Part shown: positions 55,913-64,000 of the stretch, piece by piece
How the letters are laid out: each line of letters starts with the position of its first letter
Position numbering within the stretch: position 1 is the first letter of the stretch
Source: Phlebotomus papatasi
Taxonomy: Eukaryota; Arthropoda; Insecta; Diptera; Psychodidae
DNA: 64,000 nucleotides
Direction of reading: 5' to 3'
Assembly: GCF_024763615.1 (NCBI RefSeq)
Contig: NC_077224.1
Coordinates: forward strand, 88,670,712 to 88,734,711
Notes under the pieces: generated by a model
The model's input: the letters and a program-made list of their open reading frames with translations, nothing else
Told to the model about the DNA's origin: nothing
The model's database searches: none
Translations under genes and position numbers: made by a program

Positions 55913-58900
55913 ATGACACACATGGAGGAATTTCTCAGTAATATCTCAGAGACAGAATCCAGATATTTTGCTGATATCTTTTTGTGCTGTGATGTGGAGA
56001 AGACAGGAAAGGTGCCAATACTGAAGGCTACAGAATTATTCCGATCAGCTAATTTGTCCAATGATATCATTAGGCAGGTGAGTTGGATGGCGTTTTAAAA
56101 GATTATTTTTTTCCTTTAAAGAAATCTCTTCCCCTGAACCTCCTGCAGATACTCTCTTGTTTGTGTTTTTTTTTGGTCAATGAATGTGTGTTGGTTCTTT
56201 TTTTTTCTTGAATGGGATTGGGGGAGAGGAGATGAGTTTGATTGCCAGATATTTGGAGGTCGCCCAAATACGATTCCTCTCTTGTAAATAAATTTGCCAC
56301 ATGAACTCCAATTTAGACTATAACGCTCTTCAGTGTCCGGTAATTAAATATACTTTAAGAGTCCCCAAATTTAACTCCCCTCTTGATGACAATTTTTAGA
56401 GAACACAGTGAATTTGGGATGATCTGGCACATCGTTACGTTAGAAAACTTGTGCACCACTATTTTATTTCCGGCAATAACTGTTCTTAAAAAAATAGTCT
56501 TGTGAATAATAATCTTCTCGGCAAATTCTAGTCCAAGGGGTAATTCAAAGTTATCAAAGTAGACTTTAGGTCTTAGTTTCTAGAACTATGAGTTCTCAAG
56601 TGTTCCTAATTAGTTCTCAAAGTATTTTTGAAGGTTTCGCAATAATTCAAAATCTTGTTCCTAATGCTTTTCCAAGTGTTCATCGAGAGTTTCTCGAGTT
56701 TTCCTTCCAGGCTCCCTGTCACTTTTTTTAATGTATCAATGTGTTCCCATTTCTGGCCCCTAGTAATTTATCAAGTGTTCTCAAGGATTTCTATTTTAAG
56801 AAACTAAAGGGAACTAAGTAATTTGAGAGGATTAAGAGATGATTTTTCAGAGAAAACTATGAGTTCCTCAGGGTTCCCAAGTATTTTTCTAAAGTTCTTA
56901 ATAACTGAAAACGTGTTTCTCATTGTTCCCAAGAGCTCTCCGTAGCTTTATAAATGAAATCCCAAGAATTTTCAATGGATCTTCAAGTGTTCCTCGTGAT
57001 ATTTTCAGAGGTTTTTAATGAAATCCCAAGTGTTTATTGTAGATTTGTCCAGTTTCTTCCCAAGGGTCATCCAGCCCGTGGCTTCCGAAATATTTAAATG
57101 AGTTCCCAAGATTTCTGATACGTCTGAGGGTTGATGATTTCTTAGATTTCTAAGAGTTTTTGGTACTTATTTATTATGTATTTTGGTACTTACTTATTCA
57201 GACGTACTTTTATTCAACACACTAAACCTAACAACAGTAAACTTTTCAAAGTAACAAATTCCGTAGGTTTTTTCGTTTTCAAGAGACACACCGGACACAC
57301 TTAATAAAGGCTAATTTAATGCCTTTTTATATTTAACACATTGTCAGTGGCGATAAATTCCTTATTTCAACTTAAGCCTATAATTCATGCGCGCAACACT
57401 TATAATCTGAGTACAAAGCCAAGCGGTTACTCAAGATCGAAAATTTGTGTCCGTATTCCGTTTATTCCATGGAATTCCAATGTGATTCTAATGATTCCAA
57501 ATGTGTGATTCTCTTAATAAATTCAATTCGGTATTCTGTGATTCTCAATTATTCCATTCTGTGAATCTGTTTATCCCCGATATCTTTGAATTTATCGAAT
57601 TTCAGATGTTGCTAAATACGATAAAGATAATTTTTGAACAATAGCAACAGCTACAATGTCGCTATGAAACAGGTTAGAGGAAAAATCTAGCTAGAAAGTT
57701 TTCCACGGCCTCAAAATAATCAAAATAGGGTTAGAATTCAACTTTTGAAAGAAAGTTTTTGAAAACTCTAAAAACAGAGCATTATCAGTCCATTTTTGAT
57801 CAAAATTTCCCGCCATTTTCTTCAAGGAAAAGCCTTAATTATTGATTTTAAACATGTAAAAAAAAAAATTTTTTTCATAATTTCCACTCGAATTTTTTGT
57901 GCAGTGTTTTCGTTTTGGTAAATAAGTTGACATCATTAAAAAAAAAGCGATTTGAAAATTAAATTTATTGTTTACTTTTAACAGAAAGCTTGTCGAAATC
58001 TTCTTAAGAATTTAGAAAAGGGAAGGTAAGGTGCTCTTAGTCCCTTTTCCTTAAAACATAAATGCTAATATATTTATTTTTGGAATTCAATTAAATCTGA
58101 TTATGTGCTGTCTGAACGACTTAAAATCATCAAAATAGGATTGATTCTTATTTTCAAGGATATAAAGTTTAAAAACTTTTTTGGTCTCTAAGAACATCGT
58201 TTTGGGATCCTCAAACTTAAAATTCAATTTCTTGATACGGAATGCTACTCAGATCCATAAAAATGCTTTTGTACCTTTTGTATAAATCCTCCAAAATCGC
58301 TTAAATCGGCAGTGATTTCCTCGTAAAACAGATCGTAAGTTTCCAGATTGTTTTCCTTTTATTGATTCTCAATTAAGCTCAAAGTCTAATGCCCAGCGCA
58401 CAATAACTTTTATTTTGTAAACATGTTTCCGACATTTAAATGAGAGTGAATGAAATAGAGAACTAGTTATCTCGTTTTCTCTCATAGGAAATTTTGAAAA
58501 CATATTTACAAACAAAAGTTATTGTGCGTTGGGCATAATAATTAAGCTTTTTTTTTACAAATTTTTAAGAAAACTTTTGTTTTTCGTGTTCAAAAAAAAA
58601 AAACAATTTCTTTTGGGGATAGTTCATCAATTTGGCTTCTGTCTTTCCAAAATCCTAGCTGCATCCTCGTCTCTAAATAGAGCCTCTTATTAATTGAAAA
58701 TAATGGGCACCTCAATCTGTGTAAAATATTGAAGGACGATTTTGTTCTTGGTATCCCGGGGGTTTGCCTTGTTCCGGTTTAACCGCACTGCTGACTGGGT
58801 ATTTTACCTTGTATCCGTCACGAGAGAAATCGTATTTCTTTTTAAATGAGACGTATTCTATGATTGTTGTTGTAGTTGAAAATGTCCAATCTTCTTTGGA

Positions 58901-61900
58901 AAATAAGAAAAAAATCCATAGAAATCTGTAATGTAGTATGGCTTATCTATCGCTGAATTAAGAATGATTCTGTGATTCCATTTGATTCTAGTGATTCTTG
59001 AAGGAATTGTATTTCAGATCCTATTAGAATCTTACGAGTGATTCCATGGATTCCATAGATTCGAACGAAAAAATGTGTCGGTATTCCAAGTTTGAGTAAT
59101 CCCTTGTACAAAGCCAAAGTACTTCAAAGGACAAAGAAATTTGCAGTTATCCTGGGTATGCTAAGTTGAAGATCTCATTAGAGACAAACTGATGAAAATG
59201 ACTGAGTGAAGCCAGTAAAATCTAAGTGGCGTTAGCGGTGGTAGCTCTACCCAAATCTAAATCTGCTATTTCAGATACTCCAACTGGCCACAATACCCCA
59301 ATCTGCCCTGTATGTCACTCGAAAACAGTTCTACTCATGCCTAAAACTCATAGCTGCCCATCAGGCATCCGTTCCCCTTCGTCCGGATGTCATTCCCACA
59401 TCAGTAGCCCTACCCCTGCCTCGATTCAGCTGGCGTGATTCACCCACTCTGCCCTCAGCAGAAGCTACAAATGGCACAGAAGAGAAATTCCCCAATGCTA
59501 GCGATCCCCAGTGGATTGAGGTACACAGTCCAAATCTCATCCAGTTGTCCAACAATTCAGAACCCCTCGTGGAGACTACCAATTCAGATCTCCACAGTAC
59601 AGACAGTGAAATAGAGCACAATGACATTCAGCGTGGGGAACACAAAAGGCACAATCGGGATGGATCTCCGGAAGCCTGGAGTACAGCCAGTGACAGTCCG
59701 ACGCCAACAAATAGCGTAGCAGAGCGTCCCTGGGCCAAAGGGAATCTCTGGCATGGATTGCTCTGTGAGGAGCAGCGTCAGCTTCTGGCAACGGAAGAAG
59801 AATCTTCAGATAGGCATAGCAGTGATGATGATGTGGATTTGGAGTCTGTGTTCCAGATAACAGCTGAACAGAGGGAATACTACACCAAACAATTTCGCAC
59901 AGTACAGCCGGATCCCAATGGGCTGTTGTCTGGCCCTGTGGCGCGGATGTTCTTTGAGAAATCCCGGATTCCCGTTGAGGAACTCCGACACATCTGGCAA
60001 CTGTGCGATGTCACCCGGGATGGAGCACTGAGCCTGGAGGAATTCACAGCAGCAATGCACTTGGTGGTACTGAGACGAAATAACATTCCTCTGCCTCAGA
60101 ATCTTCCACCGTGTCTCCTGCCGGGCGGATCTGTTGCTCCCGGAGATGTCACTGCGCAAGCCATTAATCAGCCAAGTGCCCCGAAAAATCCTCCAGAAGC
60201 AGATCTTCTGCATCTCAATGATGACGATGATGAAGAAGACGGAGAGGATGATGAAGAATATGACGGAGATGGAACAGTTGGAAATTCCCTGGTAACCGTA
60301 GTTGGTGGTTCATCTCCCATTCTGACCACCTCAAGTACAGGGGGTCGATCAATATCAAATTCCCCCGTGCCAGCGGCCCAGGTGACACCACCACTGCCCC
60401 CAAAGCCCGTTAAAGTGACCGAGAAGGATTGGAACTCAGCTCCGGCTCCTCCTCAGCCCACAAATCGCGAATGGAATGTCAATAATCGCGAATGGACAAA
60501 ATTCAATGAATCTCCCACATCCAATGTCTCAAGTCCAGGCCTCAAACCTGTCAACTTTGACATGCAGCGAACGGCTCAGGCTGTGGTATCTGATCCCCAG
60601 ATTCTCCATCCGGTGGCTCTGAGGGTTACTCCTGTGGGAGGATCAGATGTCGTTGATGAAGGTGAGACAATGCGTCGGAGCCTTGTGTATGACAATCGCG
60701 ACAGTCACGATAGGGAATCTAGTCCGAAGCAGTCAGAGAAACCCAGGGATTCTCTCCAGAGTGACTTGAGACCAATTCAGAGGCCACAGCCTAAGAAACT
60801 GCCCGCTAAGACAGCCGGAGCTATTCCACCGCCTCCACAGCGAGAGGCAAGTTTGTCTTTTGAACAGAGTGAGCAGCCGGCGAATGGAACCAGTACAAAG
60901 AAGGATCCACCACCGCTGCCACCACCAAGGTAAGTTTGGGCTTGGCCTTTATTTGAAATATCCTCAAGGGCTCAAAACACATAGACCGTTAGAACTTTGT
61001 TGCTAATTAAAGTTGGCAATTTCCTATGCTGCCCAAGTTAACCGGATGTCGGATGTCCATCATAATTTTACGAGTTGTAGATCTCAGCCTCAGGAACATT
61101 CAATATTGTAATGCCCAACGTACAATAACTTTTGTTTTGTAAACATATTTTTGACTTTTCAATGAGAGTGAGTGAAATATAGATCTAGTCATCTCGCTCA
61201 TTCTCATGTGAAATTTTGAAAACATGTTTACAAACAAAAGTTATTGTGCGCTGGGCATAATGTAATGACCAGCGCACAATAACTTTTGTTTGTAAATATG
61301 TTTTTTAAAATTTCCCATGAGAATGAGCGAGATGGCTAGATCTATGTTTCATTCACTCTCATTGAATGTCAAAAACATGTTTAGTAAACAAAAGTTATTG
61401 TGCGTTGGGCATAACAGCAAAAACGCCATATACATGTAAAAAAAATCAGGGGTGACATGATAACTCTCTCTAATTGTCCCATCGCTAGTGTCGAGTGTCG
61501 ATTATGGGCGATCGAGATGATAACCCGCAGTTTTTGTCGCTAGTGTCGATAATTCTCGCCACTAATTTATCGACACCTCTAGAGCTGTCGATTTGTATCC
61601 TCGAAGTGAAATTTATTGAAAGTTTTACATGTTTTTAGTAAGTAAATGCCCTCATTTATTTTATATTTTTTAAATTTTATTAATATTAAGAATAATTCTT
61701 GTGAAATTTTATTTGTTCTTTACGGAATAACCTCGGGAAAATTGGATATGAAAATTTACGTTCTGTTGATTCTACACAATCACAAAATATTTTTGGACCT
61801 TTCGGGAAAGACTTATCAGAGGATGATCTTATTATACTCAGTGATTGAGTTTGACACACTGTCCAGGAAGTTGATGAAGATGTTTCTCATGGATTCATTC

Positions 61901-63744
61901 TCGTGAGATTTTAATTTCACAGAGTAGGAAATGGTCACATATGCGTGTGCTTCCTTCAGATCTTTTGCTCCTCCTTGCCAAATTTAAAACACTACAAACC
62001 ACCAGAAGTCACCGCGACTGATAAGATGAAAAATAATTCCTTAAATTTCTGGAGTCATTTGTTCAGTGACTGACTTGCAGCAAGTCTTTGAGTGTCAATT
62101 ATTGTGTGAGAATGTAAAAGACAAAGTGAAAAGATCTGCGTAAGGAAGAAATTATTATGTATAGATGATCTTTTTTTACTTGCATTTCTTGAGGAAGCTC
62201 CAGAGTTGTTTTTATACCGCAATTTTCTCATCCTCGCTCCAAATGAAAGATGAGCTTCCGGGGCTTCCTCAATAGCCCAATTTCCATAAAAATATAATTT
62301 ATGGGTTGACTATTTTAACTCAAAATTAATAAAATCACTAAAATAACTTCGATTGCAAAATCAAAACAAGCGAGAGTGAGGTTATTTCACACTGTCCCAA
62401 AGTGTCACAATAACGAGCCGACAATGCGTAAAGAGCCGACACTCATTTCATCTCATCATTTGGAACGATACTAGAGATTCGATAGTATCGAATCTATACT
62501 AGCGAGAGTCAAAGTTATCATTTCGCCCCAGGTACATAATAGAGCTACAATTCTATTACAAATATCTATCTATACCTGTGTAATTCATTATTGAAAAATG
62601 GAAAAGTTTACTTACAAAATTATTTGAGAAATGAGAAAAGAAAAATAATGTAAAGAACAGAACAAAAGTTAACCTAAATGCTATGAATGAATTTGCTATT
62701 TTGAGGAACAATTCAGAGAATAAAGATTAAATTGTTAAGTTAGTTTCTTAGCATGGAATGAAAATCTTTTTCTTTTAGCGATATACATTCTCAAGAATGT
62801 CGGTAATTTCATGTAGAATAAGTAAAAACAATTGCGGCGAAAATAGGAACAGTTTCAACAAAAATAGAAACAGTTGCGGCGAAAATGGGAACAGTTGCGC
62901 GGTATAAAAAACCGCCATTTCAAATCGGATTTTCAAATTTTCGTATTTAAACGGATAATGTGTTTGAGCCACCGCCCTAAGAAAAACCTCCTCTGTAACA
63001 TTTTTAAATTCCCAGGCCTCATCGTCATGCGAGGAGTAGTAGTTTGGACTTGAATAAACTGAAATTGGGAGGTCCTCTGCCTCCTGAAGTACCCCCTAGA
63101 GTCTCTCCCCAAATGACCACGCAGAATAGCTGCGACGCTCAAGTGGAAGGCACAAATACATCCTTTGCTGACTTCACACAATTCCCTCAGTCGTGCACTG
63201 ATGTAAGTTCCTTTTTTTTGGGAGAATTCCCTGCAGGAAAAGCCCTTCCTAAACTTTCCTTTTGCAGTGCAATTCGACAGAAAAAACCTTGACTACGAAC
63301 AGCAGTGGAAATCTACCACCTCCACCGCGTCCAACTATTCAGTCTCTTACATCATCCCAGAGAGTGAGTGCTTTTGAGGTCTACAGGAAGCCTACATCCC
63401 GGAATTCCCAGTCTCCACCCCCAATTCCCCCGCCAATTCACAATACAGTCAATGTGGCAGAGATGGAAAAGCGCCTGGCCCAGCTGACGGACAGCCTGAA
63501 GCAGCTGGGTTTTCAGCCGGAGAATTTCCGGGAGAGCAGTGTGAATGAGGTAGTGGTGCATCTGCGTGACCAGAATACAGCCCTCAAGCGTCTCTGTGCC
63601 GACTTGAGTGCTGAACTCCGAGACGTTCAGCGACATCGGGAGGAATTGAGAGCTAGGCTCCGAAAAGACAAAAGTGGAACGTCTTCGGGAAGTGGAGCCA
63701 GTTCGACTGTCCCCTCGAATTCTTCGCATCACACAAATGTCTAG
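55913..63744 (+). CDS. Reps: REPS1-like EH-domain endocytic adaptor
   Basis: REPS proteins bind RalBP1 and link Ral signalling to receptor endocytosis through EH domains that recognise NPF peptides. Exons 55913-56077, 59275-60929, 63016-63202 and 63268-63744 have matching phases and give 827 residues. Order: EH domain 1 (about residues 10-100) split by intron 1, with an EF-loop DVEKTGKVPILKATELF and, after the splice, VTRKQFYSCLKLIAAHQ; a Ser-rich acidic linker; EH domain 2 (about 248-325), with CDVTRDGALSLEEF as its EF loop; an Asp/Glu run (about 370-385); proline-rich stretches (PPLPPKPVK, PPPLPPPR); and a C-terminal coiled coil (about 731-801: MEKRLAQLTDSLKQL). The coiled-coil end matches the RalBP1-binding region of the family. 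Of two in-frame ATGs (55913 and 55922) the first is taken. The introns carry many MITEs. Confidence 0.93.
56078..59274 (+). other. Intron 1 of the REPS1-like gene
   Basis: About 3.2 kb. From 56560 to 57180 a short core near TTCCCAAGTGTT recurs a dozen or more times in degenerate form. From about 57420 to 59105 the ends GGTTACTCAAG and TTTGAGTAATCCC with internal TGATTCC-rich stretches suggest an old 1.7 kb element. A CCCAACGCACAATAAC MITE is nested within it. Confidence 0.5.
58388..58537. mobile_element. MITE, CCCAACGCACAATAACTTTT family, copy 1
   Basis: The left end TAATGCCCAGCGCACAATAA mirrors AACAAAAGTTATTGTGCG with TTGGGCATA. About 150 bp, almost fully foldback, non-coding. Confidence 0.75.
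61109..61260. mobile_element. MITE, CCCAACGCACAATAACTTTT family, copy 2
   Basis: Ends TAATGCCCAACGTACAATAA and TTATTGTGCGCTGGGCATAA. Its central part (GAGTGAGTGAAATATAGATC) is in forward orientation. Confidence 0.8.
61263..61414. mobile_element. MITE, CCCAACGCACAATAACTTTT family, copy 3
   Basis: Directly follows copy 2, separated by two or three bases, with its centre inverted relative to it (AGATCTATGTTTCATTCACTC). Ends TAATGACCAGCGCACAATAA and GTTATTGTGCGTTGGGCATAA. Confidence 0.8.
61447..62531. mobile_element. Possible hAT-like element of about 1.1 kb
   Basis: The left end CAGGGGTGACATGATAACTC and the right end, read inward, CTGGGGCGAAATGATAACTT are matching inverted repeats of about 20 bp. 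The interior contains the shorter TCGCTAGTGTCGA-type repeats and no transposase. A target duplication is not obvious at these borders, so the family is tentative. Confidence 0.4.
62826..62900. repeat. GCGGCGAAAATGGGAACAG minisatellite, second site
   Basis: Three diverged copies of the motif seen at 53.27 kb (TTGCGGCGAAAATAGGAACA and relatives), about 115 bp before the third exon of the REPS1-like gene. Confidence 0.55.
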
Positions 63745-64000
63745 AAGACTTTAGCTTGGATGGGGAGGCAATTCGAGAAAGAGATAAATCTATTTATTTT
63801 CTAGGCAGCTACACAAACTTTCTCCATTTTCAGTGATCCTAATTCTTTTACCGGGAATGGATTCAGCAGAATTTTTTTTTTTAGCTTAACATATTCCAAG
63901 GATAAACCCATTCAATAATCTCTCATCTCATTAAATCGCACGCAGGCTGAAGAAATTTACCTGACAACAACATTTTCAAGAAGTAACCACAACAAAAATG
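63745..64000 (+). other. 3' UTR of the REPS1-like gene
   Basis: Sequence after the stop codon to the window edge. No canonical AATAAA is present, so the transcript end probably lies beyond the window. Confidence 0.5.

Overview
This is a eukaryotic, AT-rich genomic window with spliced genes. The recognisable proteins are insect-like: a PP2A A-subunit, a clarin, a ZRSR2-type splicing factor, a C-type lectin very close to Drosophila Schlaff as I recall it, and a REPS-type EH-domain protein. The many short inverted-repeat elements and long introns suit a dipteran other than Drosophila, possibly a sand-fly-like nematoceran. That last step is inference only; no sequence search was possible.

Layout. 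1-3.3 kb: 5' half of the PP2A scaffold gene on the minus strand, running off the left edge. 3.3-6.3 kb: non-coding DNA with a palindromic element and a decayed LINE reverse transcriptase. 6.3-7.4 kb: a four-exon clarin gene. 7.4-10.4 kb: MITE-rich spacer. 10.4-15.2 kb: a four-exon ZRSR2-like gene whose first intron is almost entirely a satellite of about 34 units of 92 bp. 15.2-18.1 kb: dispersed repeats. 18.16-24.0 kb: a small MITE split by a 5.5 kb THAP-encoding DNA transposon with a clean 8-bp target duplication. 24-44.7 kb: about 20 kb without a supported gene but full of repeats, including a striking cluster of GTACTAAA sites at 29.9-35.4 kb and a candidate leader exon and core promoter at 40.2 kb. 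44.7-52.6 kb: a Schlaff-like C-type lectin with a 7.2 kb repeat-filled intron. 53-55.4 kb: minisatellites and tandem repeats. 55.4-55.7 kb: a decayed coding relic. 55.9-63.7 kb: a REPS1-like gene complete at the coding level.

The host genes are functionally unrelated: phosphatase scaffold, sensory or tetraspan membrane protein, minor-spliceosome factor, cuticle lectin and endocytic adaptor. They look like ordinary neighbours rather than a pathway cluster. The part most worth a second look is the mobile DNA. The THAP element has P-superfamily hallmarks (THAP zinc finger, 8-bp target duplication, short terminal inverted repeats) but no visible catalytic domain. A second diverged copy of its acidic terminal exon lies at 51.2 kb.
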